From assembly GCA_021286965.1 (NCBI GenBank), contig JAJTBK010000490.1:1-7785 (forward strand): a stretch of 7,785 nt of DNA, written 5' to 3'. The notes beneath the pieces are model-generated. The model saw only the letters and a program-made list of their open reading frames with translations, was not told the DNA's origin and made no database searches. The first letter of the stretch is position 1. Every line of letters starts with the position of its first letter. This document shows positions 1 to 6,451 of the stretch, piece by piece. A program made the position numbers and the translations under genes. The stretch comes from Comamonadaceae bacterium. GTDB taxonomy: Bacteria > Pseudomonadota > Gammaproteobacteria > Burkholderiales > Burkholderiaceae_C.

Positions 1-238
1 CTGGCTCGAGCCCGTGGGGCAGAACATGTTCAAGGAATCGGCCGCCAGCGGCCAGCCGCAGCAGGGCACGCCCGGCACCAACGGCCTGGGCTACATCAAG
101 CAAGGCTTTCTGGAGTCCTCCAACGTCAACGTGGTGGAGGAGCTGGTGACCATGATCCAGGCGCAGCGCGCCTACGAGATGAACTCCAAGGCCATCCAGA
201 CCAGCGACCAAATGCTGGCCAAACTGGCCCAGTTGTGA
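1..238 (+). CDS. flgG: Flagellar distal rod protein FlgG, C-terminal 78 residues (5' end outside window)
   Basis: FlgG polymerises into the distal rod, the drive shaft that crosses the peptidoglycan and the P and L rings. The reading frame is open from base 2 and ends with TGA at 236-238. The visible part carries the family C-terminus: a [16 protein letters not shown] stretch, then [20 protein letters not shown], then a final helix ending in [11 protein letters not shown]. This is close to the enteric FlgG C-terminus ([36 protein letters not shown], from memory). These heptad-rich C-terminal helices pack with the N-terminal helix in the D0 core shared by all axial proteins. The very strong [13 protein letters not shown] match and flgH immediately downstream favour FlgG over FlgF or FlgE. 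The N-terminus lies upstream of base 1, so there is no sign of truncation in the genome itself. Confidence 0.97.
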   Translation, partial: WLEPVGQNMFKESAASGQPQQGTPGTNGLGYIKQGFLESSNVNVVEELVTMIQAQRAYEMNSKAIQTSDQMLAKLAQL

Positions 239-240
239 GG
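237..240 (+). promoter_or_regulatory. Ribosome binding site deciding the flgH start
   Basis: GAGG lies across the flgG stop codon and is followed by six bases and then ATG at 247. This favours ATG 247 over the in-frame GTG at 235, which would overlap the flgG stop but has no purine-rich sequence in front of it. Starting at 247 also gives a compact lipoprotein signal peptide. Confidence 0.65.
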
Positions 241-246
241 CCCATC

Positions 247-933
247 ATGCGCGCCCTGCTCCACCACACCCTGCCCGCTGCCTTGCTGGCCCTGGCCACA
301 GGCTGCGCCAGCATCAACCCACCGCCGCCGGTGGAAGTGCTGGCCACCACGCCACCGCCCCTCACGGCCCTGCCGCCCGCCAACGCCGCACCCGCCAACG
401 GCAGCCTGTTCAGCAGCCAGCGCTACCGCCCGCCGCTGGAAGACCCGCGCGCGCGCCTGGTGGGCGATCTGGTGACCATCACCATCAGCGAAAAAATCGC
501 TGCCAGCCAAAACTCCACCTCCAACGTCAGCCGCAATCCCAAGGTCAGCGGCGGCATCACGGCCCTGCCCTTCGTCGGTGGCGACATTGCAGGCAAGACC
601 AAAATTGGGGCCGAATACTCCAATAGCTTCGACGGCGGCGGCAAGACACAAAGCAGCAACACCTTCGACAGCAGCATCACCACCACCGTGTCCGAGGTGC
701 TGCCCAACGGCCACCTGGTCATCACCGGCGAGAAGCAAGTGGGCGTGAACCGCAGCGTCGATGTACTGCGCTTTTCCGGCACCATAGACCCACGCCGCAT
801 CGCGCCGGGCAACACCATAGACTCCAAATACGTTGCCAACGTGCGCGTGATCTCGCGCGGCATGGGCGAGCAGGCCGAGGCACAGGCCATGGGCTGGCTC
901 GGGCGCTTCTTCAACACCATCACGCCGTTTTGA
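247..933 (+). CDS. flgH: Flagellar L-ring lipoprotein FlgH
   Basis: FlgH forms the L ring, the outer-membrane part of the bushing around the distal rod. From ATG 247 it is 228 residues, near the usual size of about 230. Residues 1-20 form a lipoprotein signal peptide ending in LATGC, with Cys20 the predicted lipidated residue. A proline/alanine-rich tether follows (about 25-50). The conserved body then begins with NGSLF and RPPLEDPRARLVGDLVTI (about 51-79). Family landmarks further on are the SNTFDSSITTTVSEVLPNGHL stretch (about 137-157), GEKQVGVN (161-168), LRFSGTIDPR (174-183) and the C-terminal AMGWLGRFFNTITPF. The gene begins 8 bases after the flgG stop, so translation is probably coupled. 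Its last codon and stop codon coincide with the edge of a short repeat element. An upstream GTG start at 235 would add four residues. Confidence 0.97.
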   Translation: MRALLHHTLPAALLALATGCASINPPPPVEVLATTPPPLTALPPANAAPANGSLFSSQRYRPPLEDPRARLVGDLVTITISEKIAASQNSTSNVSRNPKVSGGITALPFVGGDIAGKTKIGAEYSNSFDGGGKTQSSNTFDSSITTTVSEVLPNGHLVITGEKQVGVNRSVDVLRFSGTIDPRRIAPGNTIDSKYVANVRVISRGMGEQAEAQAMGWLGRFFNTITPF

Positions 934-983
934 TAGAAAAAGCCATCCAGCGCTTACCAGGCAAGCGTCAGCAGCTATCAAAA
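928..983 (-). repeat. 56-bp intergenic inverted-repeat element, copy 1 (minus orientation)
   Basis: The ends are a perfect 9-bp inverted repeat, TTTTGATAG (928-936) and CTATCAAAA (975-983), enclosing an inner stem CGCTT (951-955)/AAGCG (963-967). Read on the minus strand it aligns with the copy at 7691-7745 at about 45 of 55 positions with one single-base gap. No coding capacity is visible. I recall similar GATAGCTACTG-type repeats scattered in intergenic DNA of Comamonadaceae genomes, but could not check this. It overlaps the final sense codon and TGA stop of flgH. Confidence 0.75.
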
Positions 984-1005
984 GCATAGCTACTGACGCT
1001 TTTTT
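963..1005 (+). terminator. Rho-independent terminator-like hairpin between flgH and flgI
   Basis: Left arm 963-978 (AAGCGTCAGCAGCTAT) and right arm 986-1001 (ATAGCTACTGACGCTT) form a 16-bp stem with a single C-A mismatch (972/992) and a 7-base loop (979-985). A run of six T residues at 1000-1005 follows. The left arm belongs to repeat copy 1 and the right arm is a truncated oppositely oriented copy. Shape and T-run fit an intrinsic terminator reading in the + direction, but the stem is long and not very G+C-rich, and it sits inside a cluster usually transcribed as one unit. It may therefore act only partially, or as an RNA-processing or stability hairpin. Confidence 0.55.
986..1001 (+). repeat. 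Truncated third copy of the intergenic element (left end only)
   Basis: ATAGCTACTGACGCTT matches 15 of 16 bases of the left part of the 7691-7745 copy (7696-7711) in the same orientation. The rest of the element is missing and is replaced by a T-run and unrelated sequence. It sits head to head with copy 1, two bases after that copy ends. Confidence 0.55.
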
Positions 1006-1029
1006 CGTACCCATTTCCAGGCGTTGGTG

Positions 1030-1050
1030 AGCGGCTAATTGGCCGCTTTT
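1030..1050 (+). terminator. Small hairpin with T-run upstream of flgI (weak terminator or operator candidate)
   Basis: AGCGGC (1030-1035) pairs with GCCGCT (1042-1047) around the loop TAATTG. T1047, which closes the stem, starts a four-T run to 1050. The 18-base unit is a near-palindrome (AGCGGCTAATTGGCCGCT). The short T-run makes it a weak terminator at best. A palindromic protein-binding site is an equally good reading. GGCCG at 1041-1045 could instead pair with CGGCC at 1063-1067, so two alternative foldings exist. Confidence 0.3.
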
Positions 1051-1067
1051 ACGCCGTCTTATCGGCC

Positions 1068-1073
1068 TATAGT
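1068..1073 (+). promoter_or_regulatory. Possible -10 box for a flgI promoter
   Basis: TATAGT matches the sigma-70 -10 consensus at five of six positions and lies in the one A+T-richer patch of this region, after the two hairpins and about 30 bases before the flgI start. No good -35 is seen at 16-18 bases: the nearest candidate, TTGGCC at 1039-1044, is 23 bases away. A promoter here would make sense if the upstream hairpin really ends transcription, but the sequence alone is weak support. Confidence 0.22.
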
Positions 1074-1102
1074 TTTTGCCGGCGGCGCCCAGAATCGGGG
1101 CC

Positions 1103-2233
1103 ATGTTCCGTCTGCCTGCCCCCCTTCTGTCCCGTCTGGCCTGGTTGCCCGCCGCCCTGGCACTGTTGTGCACGGCGCTGCCGGCGCAGGCGCTGCGCAT
1201 CAAGGAAGTGGCCGCCGTGCAGGGCGTGCGCAGCAACCAGCTGACGGGCTACGGCCTGGTCGTGGGCCTGGACGGCACGGGCGACCAGACGACGCAGATG
1301 CCGATCACCACCCAGGCGGTGCAGAACTACCTGCAGCAAATGGGCATCACGCTGCCACCGGGCACCACCGCGCCGCAGCTCAAGAACGTGGCCACCGTGG
1401 TCGTCACGGCGCAGCTGCCGGCCTTTGCCCAGCCGGGGCAGTTCATCGACGTCACCGTCTCCTCCATCGGCAACGCCAAGTCGCTCAAGGGCGGCACGCT
1501 CATCACCACGCCGCTGCGCGGCGCCGACGGCGAGATTTACGCCCTGGCGCAGGGCAACGTCGTCGTCGGCGGTGCGGGCGCCTCTGCCGGCGGCTCCAAG
1601 GTGCAGATCAACCACCTCTCGGCCGGGCGCGTGCCCGAGGGCGCGCAGGTCGAGCGCAGCGTGCCGACGCCGCTCAACGACGGCGACACCATCACCCTGG
1701 GCCTGAACGCCTCCGACTTCCAGACTGCGCGCAAGGTGGCGCAGGCCATCAACAACCGCAGCGGCGCCGGCACGGCCACCGCCCTCGACGGCCGCACGGT
1801 GCAGGTGCGCGCGCCGCAAGAGCCCGGCGCGCGCGTGAACTTCATTGCCGAGCTCGAAGAAATCCAGGTCGCCGACACCACGCCAGCGGCCAAGGTGGTG
1901 ATCAACGCGCGCACCGGCTCCATCGTGCTCAACCAGGCGGTCACGCTCGGGCCCTGCGCCATCGCGCACGGCAACCTGGCCATCACCATCAGCAGCACGC
2001 CCGTCATCAGCCAGCCCAACCCGCTGTCGCAGGGCGTGACGGTGGTGGCGCAAAAGAGCGACATCCAGGTCAAGCAAGAGCCGGGCATTTTGATGACGCT
2101 GCCGCCCGCGCCGCAACTCGCCGACGTGGTGCGCGCCATCAACACCCTGGGCGCCACGCCGCAAGACCTGCTGGCGATCCTGCAGGCCATCAAGGCCGCC
2201 GGCGCGCTCAACGCTGAGCTGGAGGTGATCTGA
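1103..2233 (+). CDS. flgI: Flagellar P-ring protein FlgI
   Basis: FlgI is exported by Sec to the periplasm and assembles the P ring around the rod at the peptidoglycan layer. The 376-residue product is of usual size. Residues 1-30 form a signal peptide (charged start, leucine/alanine core, PAQA cleavage site) and the mature protein begins LRIKEVAAVQGVRSN. Landmarks are GYGLVVGLDGTGDQT (49-63), VTVSSIGNAKSLKGGTL (117-133), YALAQGNVVVGGAGASAGG (146-164), the TLGPCAIAHGNL stretch (281-292), and the end VVRAINTLGATPQDLLAIL followed by AELEVI. Mature FlgI here has only one cysteine (Cys285); the enteric partner cysteine near the C-terminus is Ala368. ATG 1103 is preferred over the in-frame TTG at 1076 because it gives a normal signal peptide, although no well-spaced Shine-Dalgarno is visible (GGGG sits only two bases upstream). 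The frame is closed by TAG at 1070-1072. Confidence 0.97.
   Translation: MFRLPAPLLSRLAWLPAALALLCTALPAQALRIKEVAAVQGVRSNQLTGYGLVVGLDGTGDQTTQMPITTQAVQNYLQQMGITLPPGTTAPQLKNVATVVVTAQLPAFAQPGQFIDVTVSSIGNAKSLKGGTLITTPLRGADGEIYALAQGNVVVGGAGASAGGSKVQINHLSAGRVPEGAQVERSVPTPLNDGDTITLGLNASDFQTARKVAQAINNRSGAGTATALDGRTVQVRAPQEPGARVNFIAELEEIQVADTTPAAKVVINARTGSIVLNQAVTLGPCAIAHGNLAITISSTPVISQPNPLSQGVTVVAQKSDIQVKQEPGILMTLPPAPQLADVVRAINTLGATPQDLLAILQAIKAAGALNAELEVI
2220..2228 (+). promoter_or_regulatory. Strong ribosome binding site for flgJ inside the end of flgI
   Basis: TGGAGGTGA matches the 16S rRNA 3' end almost perfectly and ends seven bases before the flgJ ATG at 2236. It is built from the last sense codons of flgI (GAG GTG ATC before TGA), so the FlgI C-terminus and flgJ translation initiation share bases. 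It is the best Shine-Dalgarno in the window. Confidence 0.8.
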
Positions 2234-2235
2234 TC

Positions 2236-3159
2236 ATGGCCTACGCCACCCCCATCAACACCAGCAACGCCCTGGCCGCCGATGGCCGCTCGCTCAACGC
2301 CCTGAAAACGCAAAGCGGCCCCGAGGCCACGCGCGAAGCGGCCAAGCAGTTCGAGTCGCTGTTCATGCGCGAGATGATCAAGAGTATGCGCGAGGCGACC
2401 ATGAAGTCCGGCCTGCTCGACGGCGCCGAAGGCAACCTCGCCAACGACATGTACGACCAGCAGCTGTCGGTGCAGCTCTCGGGCCAGCCGGGCGGGCTGT
2501 CCGAAGCCATTCAGCGCCAGCTCACGCGCCAGATGGGCGGCAGCGAGACCGAGCTGTCCGCACCCTCCACCCTCAGCCTCGACCGCAGCGCGCGCACCGT
2601 GGCCAGCAACCCCAACGCCACCAAGTCCTCGCCCAAGGGGTTGGACGATTTCGTGCAGCACCACCGCCGCAGCGCCGAACGCGTGGCGGCCGAAAGCGGC
2701 ATTCCGGCCAATTTCATGCTCGGCCAGGCCGGGCACGAGACCGGCTGGGGCAAGGGCGAGATCCGCCAGAAAGACGGCACGCCGGCCTACAACCTGTTCG
2801 GCATCAAGGCCGGCAAGGGCTGGACGGGCAAGGTGGCCGAGGTCAGCACCACCGAATACATCGACGGCCAGGCGCGCAAGGTGACGGCCAAGTTCCGCGC
2901 CTACGACTCCTACGAGGACTCGTTTCGCGACTACGCCCGCCTCATCAACGACAACCCGCGCTACGAAAAAGCGCGCACCCAGGTGCATTCCCCCCAGGCC
3001 TTTGCCAACGCACTGCAAAAGGCCGGCTACGCCACCGATCCGCTGTACGCGCACAAGCTCTCGCGCGCCATTGCCAGCACGCAGCGCGTGGCCAGCAGCG
3101 CCAGCACTGCGCTGCCCACCGTCAACACCGCCCGCACCCTGGGCGGCACGCAGGCCTGA
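2236..3159 (+). CDS. flgJ: Flagellar rod-capping protein and peptidoglycan hydrolase FlgJ (two-domain type)
   Basis: FlgJ caps the growing rod and opens a hole in the peptidoglycan. The protein has 307 residues (enteric FlgJ about 313) and both domains. The N-terminal rod-binding domain (about 25-100) includes AAKQFESLFMREMIKSMR and DMYDQQLSVQLSGQPGG. A serine/threonine-rich linker spans about 101-135. The C-terminal glucosaminidase-type (GH73-like) domain spans about 136-285, with GQAGHETGWGKGEIR, YNLFGIKAGKGWTGK and GYATDPLYAHKLSRAI. Glu168, Glu207 and Asp232 match Salmonella Glu184, Glu223 and Asp248 with identical spacings of 39 and 25, so the active site looks intact. flgJ starts 2 bases after the flgI stop, with a near-perfect Shine-Dalgarno, so the two are probably translationally coupled. 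Confidence 0.97.
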   Translation: MAYATPINTSNALAADGRSLNALKTQSGPEATREAAKQFESLFMREMIKSMREATMKSGLLDGAEGNLANDMYDQQLSVQLSGQPGGLSEAIQRQLTRQMGGSETELSAPSTLSLDRSARTVASNPNATKSSPKGLDDFVQHHRRSAERVAAESGIPANFMLGQAGHETGWGKGEIRQKDGTPAYNLFGIKAGKGWTGKVAEVSTTEYIDGQARKVTAKFRAYDSYEDSFRDYARLINDNPRYEKARTQVHSPQAFANALQKAGYATDPLYAHKLSRAIASTQRVASSASTALPTVNTARTLGGTQA

Positions 3160-3187
3160 TGCGCCCGCCTGAGCAAGGAGCCCGAGC

Positions 3188-5161
3188 ATGAGTCTCTTGA
3201 ACGTTGGCGCCCGCGCCCTGATGGCCAACCAGGTGGCGCTGCAGACCACCGGCAACAACATTGCCAACGTCAGCACCCCCGGCTACTCGCGCCAGAGCGC
3301 ACACATGGTGACGGTGCCCGGCCAGTTCACCGGCAACGGCTACATCGGCCAGGGCGTGGACGTGCAGACCATTTTGCGCAACCACAACGAACTGCTCACG
3401 CGCCAGGCAGCCATGGCGGCCTCGGGCCAGGCGAGCGACGCCGTGCGCTCGGAGCGCCTGAACCAGATGCAGGACATCTTTACCGGCGGCAAGGACAGCC
3501 TGGGCACGGCCATTTCGGACATGCTGGGCTCGCTCTCGGACGTGAAGAATTCACCCACCGACATGACGGCGCGCACCGTCACGCTCACGCGCATGAGCGA
3601 GACCGCCGGGCGCTTTCGCACCGCCGCCGAGCGCCTGTACGACATCGAATACACCGTCAACGAGCAGCTCAAGAACAACGTCAGCAAGATCAACAGCCTG
3701 GCCAAGAACATCGCCGACGTGAACCAGGAAATCGCCTCGGCCCAGGGCAACGGCCAGGTGCCCAACGACCTGCTGGACAAGCGCGACCAGCTGATCCGCG
3801 AGATCAACCAGTACATCCAGACGACGCAGATCCCGGCCGACGACGGCTCCGTCGGCCTGTTCATCGCCGGCAGCCAGCCGCTGGTACTGGGCAACACGCC
3901 CACGCCGCTGGCGGTGCGTGAAAAGGCCGAATACCCCGGCAGCGGCCAGATGGCGCTGTACTTCGAGCGCCCCGGCGCCTCGCCGCTGGAACTGGGCGAA
4001 TCCACCCTGGGCGGGGGCGAGTTGAACGGCCTGCTGCAGTTTGCCAACCACGACCTGGCCGAAGGCCGCAACCTGCTCGGGCGCATGGCCCAGAGCATCG
4101 CCATGACCATGAACGCCCAGCAAAAGCTGGGGCTGACGCTCGATGGCCAGATGGGGCAGGACTTGTTTGCCATCCCGACCTCGGTTGCCGGCACGACCAA
4201 CGGCACGGGCGCGGGCAACGTCACCTTTGCCAACCCGACGCAGTTCGCCGCCTCCGACTACGAAGTGCGCTTCACCACCCCGCCAGCCGGCCAGGTGGTG
4301 CGCCTGTCCGACGGCAAGGCCACCAATTTTGCCGGCCTGGCCGACCCGGCACTGCAAAACATCGACGGCCTGCAATTCAACCTCACCGCCGCCGGCGGCG
4401 CCGGGCAGACGATTTTGTTCAAGCCCTTTGCCAGCTCGGCGGCCAACATCCAGGCCAAGCTGCTCTCGCCCAACGCCCTGGCGGCGGCCAACCCCATCAA
4501 CGCCGCCATGGGCACGTCCAACGGCGGCTCGATGCAGCTGGCGGGCCTCAAGGCCACGGGCATTCCGGCCCTGGCGCTCCCCGCCATCGGCACCCCCACC
4601 ACTTTGACGTTCAATGGCACCGGTGGCTTTACCGTCGCCAATGGCGGTACGCCGATGAACATCACGGCCACACCGCCCACCCCCCTCACCCCGATCAACC
4701 CCGGGCCGCCACCGGTGTACGGCTATACCGCTGGCCAGGCCATCAACATCGATGGCTGGCAGATCACGCTGCAGGGCACGCCCAAGAGCGGCGATACCGT
4801 GTCCGTCGGCAACGCCCTCGATCCGCAATACGGCGACGCCTACAAGCGCAACGCCGGCAACGCCGGTGCGCTCATGGATCTGCGCGACGTGCAGATGTTC
4901 GACAACGCCACGCTGCAAGACGGCTGGGCCGGCGCCATCGCCCAGGTGGGCACGCGCACGCAAAGCGCGCAGTACGCGAGCAACATGTCCACCGCCATCG
5001 CCAACAACCTCGAACGCGACCGCACCGCCGTCTCCGGCGTCAACCTCGACGAAGAGGCGGCCAAACTCATCCAGTACCAGCAGGCCTACCAGGCCTCGGC
5101 CAAAATGCTGCAGATTGCGCAAAGCATTTTCGACAGCCTGCTGCAAACCGTCAGCCGTTGA
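3188..5161 (+). CDS. flgK: Flagellar hook-associated protein 1, FlgK
   Basis: FlgK forms the first layer of the hook-filament junction, exported by the flagellar type III apparatus, so it has no Sec signal. The N-terminal D0 core (residues 1-60) has the family pattern ALMANQVALQTTGNNIANVSTPGYSRQ. Coiled helices follow (about 75-215, with NDLLDKRDQLIREINQ at 193-208). The C-terminal core reads TAVSGVNLDEEAAKLIQYQQ and AKMLQIAQSIFDSLLQTVSR. At 657 residues it is about 110 longer than enteric FlgK (547). The extra length lies in the outward-facing middle (about 330-540), which includes a proline-rich stretch TPPTPLTPINPGPPP (495-509) followed by a small beta module INIDGWQITLQG (520-531). AAGGAG at 3175-3180, seven bases before ATG 3188, supports the start. 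It lies 28 bases after flgJ. Confidence 0.97.
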   Translation: MSLLNVGARALMANQVALQTTGNNIANVSTPGYSRQSAHMVTVPGQFTGNGYIGQGVDVQTILRNHNELLTRQAAMAASGQASDAVRSERLNQMQDIFTGGKDSLGTAISDMLGSLSDVKNSPTDMTARTVTLTRMSETAGRFRTAAERLYDIEYTVNEQLKNNVSKINSLAKNIADVNQEIASAQGNGQVPNDLLDKRDQLIREINQYIQTTQIPADDGSVGLFIAGSQPLVLGNTPTPLAVREKAEYPGSGQMALYFERPGASPLELGESTLGGGELNGLLQFANHDLAEGRNLLGRMAQSIAMTMNAQQKLGLTLDGQMGQDLFAIPTSVAGTTNGTGAGNVTFANPTQFAASDYEVRFTTPPAGQVVRLSDGKATNFAGLADPALQNIDGLQFNLTAAGGAGQTILFKPFASSAANIQAKLLSPNALAAANPINAAMGTSNGGSMQLAGLKATGIPALALPAIGTPTTLTFNGTGGFTVANGGTPMNITATPPTPLTPINPGPPPVYGYTAGQAINIDGWQITLQGTPKSGDTVSVGNALDPQYGDAYKRNAGNAGALMDLRDVQMFDNATLQDGWAGAIAQVGTRTQSAQYASNMSTAIANNLERDRTAVSGVNLDEEAAKLIQYQQAYQASAKMLQIAQSIFDSLLQTVSR

Positions 5162-5176
5162 TGATCGGAGCACGCC

Positions 5177-6439
5177 ATGAGCAGTAACACCATCTACCGC
5201 ATGGGCACGGCCAACCTGTACGACAACGCGCGCCTGAACGTCAGCCAGCGCCAGAACCAGCTCACCGACCTGCAGGAAAACCTCACCTCCGGCAAGCGCG
5301 TGGTGCGCCCCAGCGACGACCCCGTGGCTGCCGCCCAGGCCGAGCGCGCGATGACGCGCATCAACCGCATCCAGACCGAGCAGCGCGCACTCGAAGTGCA
5401 GCGCGGCGCCGTGGCGCAGGCCGAATCCACCCTGGGCGACGCCGTCGGCCTGGTGCAGGAGATGCGCCAGCTCATCGTCGCCGCCGGCAACGGCGGCTTG
5501 AAACCCGAGGACCGCAAGACCTACGCCAACCAGCTGCAAAGCCTGCGCGAGCAGCTCAGCGAGGTCGTCAACCGCAAGGACACCAACGGTATGCCGCTGC
5601 TGGGTGCCCTGGGCAGCCAGCTGACGGCCTTTTTGGGCCCGCTCTCGGGCAACCCCGACTACCAGTTCGCCGGCCAGCCCGGCCAGACGGCGAGCACCGG
5701 CGTGACGGTGCCGCTGACGCTCGACGGCCATTCGGCGCTGATGTTCGATCCCCAGCGCGACGGCGTGTACAACGCCATCGGCAGCACCATCCCGGTCGAT
5801 CGCACCCTGACCACCAGCGGCATCACCCCGACCAACCCCGGCCTGGTCACGGGCAACAACTACCGCATCGATTTCCTCGGCGTCGGCCCCGGGGCGCAGC
5901 CGAACACGACGACGGCGCAGTACACCATCACCGACACCACCGTCATCCCCAACGTCGTCTCGGCCCCGGTAACCATCCCCGACTACCCCTCGGACAAGCC
6001 GATGGAGGTCAGCGTCACCGGCATCCCGGGCCTGAGCTTCACCATCAAGGGCAACCCGGCCAACGGCGACAGCTTCACCTTGAAGCCCAGCGCCAGCCTG
6101 CTGAGCAGCCTCGACAGCGCCATCCGCGACATCGGCGGCGCCGCCAACAACAACGCCGCCGCCCAGGCCGTGGGCCAGGCGCTGAACAACCTCGACATCG
6201 GCATGGAGCGCCTGCACAACATGCGCGGCTACGCCGGCGAGCTGCTCAACCGCGCCGACCGCATCACCGGCGACCAGACCAACCGCAGCATTCAGCTCGA
6301 AGGTGACCGCTCGCGCGCCGAGGACCTGGACATGGTCAAGGGCATTTCCGACTTCCAGAACGCACAGACCGGCTACGAGGCGGCGCTCAAGTCCTACGCC
6401 CAGGTGCAGCGCCTGACGCTGTTCAATTTCATTAACTGA
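5177..6439 (+). CDS. flgL: Flagellar hook-associated protein 3, FlgL
   Basis: FlgL forms the second junction layer between FlgK and the flagellin filament. The 420-residue product has the flagellin-like N-terminal core (TSGKRVVRPSDDPVAAAQA at 38-56, then a long helix to about 135). The C-terminal core is a helix with NMRGYAGELLNRADRI (348-363), LEGDRSRAEDLDM (374-386) and the end YAQVQRLTLFNFIN. It is about 100 residues longer than enteric FlgL (317), with the extra sequence in the surface region (about 150-305). This includes a beta module PGLSFTIKGNPANGDSFTL (284-302) resembling one in FlgK. Termination in a FlgL-type end rather than the flagellin LL(S/R) end, and the position after flgK, separate it from flagellin. 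GGAG at 5167-5170, six bases before ATG 5177, supports the start; the gene lies 15 bases after flgK. Confidence 0.96.
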   Translation: MSSNTIYRMGTANLYDNARLNVSQRQNQLTDLQENLTSGKRVVRPSDDPVAAAQAERAMTRINRIQTEQRALEVQRGAVAQAESTLGDAVGLVQEMRQLIVAAGNGGLKPEDRKTYANQLQSLREQLSEVVNRKDTNGMPLLGALGSQLTAFLGPLSGNPDYQFAGQPGQTASTGVTVPLTLDGHSALMFDPQRDGVYNAIGSTIPVDRTLTTSGITPTNPGLVTGNNYRIDFLGVGPGAQPNTTTAQYTITDTTVIPNVVSAPVTIPDYPSDKPMEVSVTGIPGLSFTIKGNPANGDSFTLKPSASLLSSLDSAIRDIGGAANNNAAAQAVGQALNNLDIGMERLHNMRGYAGELLNRADRITGDQTNRSIQLEGDRSRAEDLDMVKGISDFQNAQTGYEAALKSYAQVQRLTLFNFIN

Positions 6440-6451
6440 TAAGCCCCGCCC

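Noticed and set aside
235..246. GTG at 235 as the flgH start, overlapping the flgG stop.
   Set aside because: No ribosome binding site precedes it, whereas ATG 247 has GAGG six bases upstream and gives a standard lipoprotein signal peptide.
1040..1055. Sigma-54-like site with TGGC and GC at the correct 12-base offset upstream of flgI.
   Set aside because: The TT of the TTGC half is replaced by AC and the ACG after TGGC is absent. The match overlaps the 1030-1047 palindrome and is not convincing.
1059..1066. Perfect sigma-28 (FliA) -10 box GCCGATAA on the minus strand.
   Set aside because: At the required distance (plus-strand 1078-1085) there is GCCGGCGG instead of the -35 complement, and a transcript from here would run antisense into flgH. 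A chance match is more likely.
1076..1102. TTG at 1076 as the flgI start.
   Set aside because: It would add nine residues before an already complete signal peptide, and no Shine-Dalgarno precedes it.
1039..2217. A 392-codon plus-strand open frame overlapping flgI in another frame.
   Set aside because: Its product is arginine/alanine/histidine-rich low-complexity sequence with no family motif, while the flgI frame matches P-ring protein along its full length.
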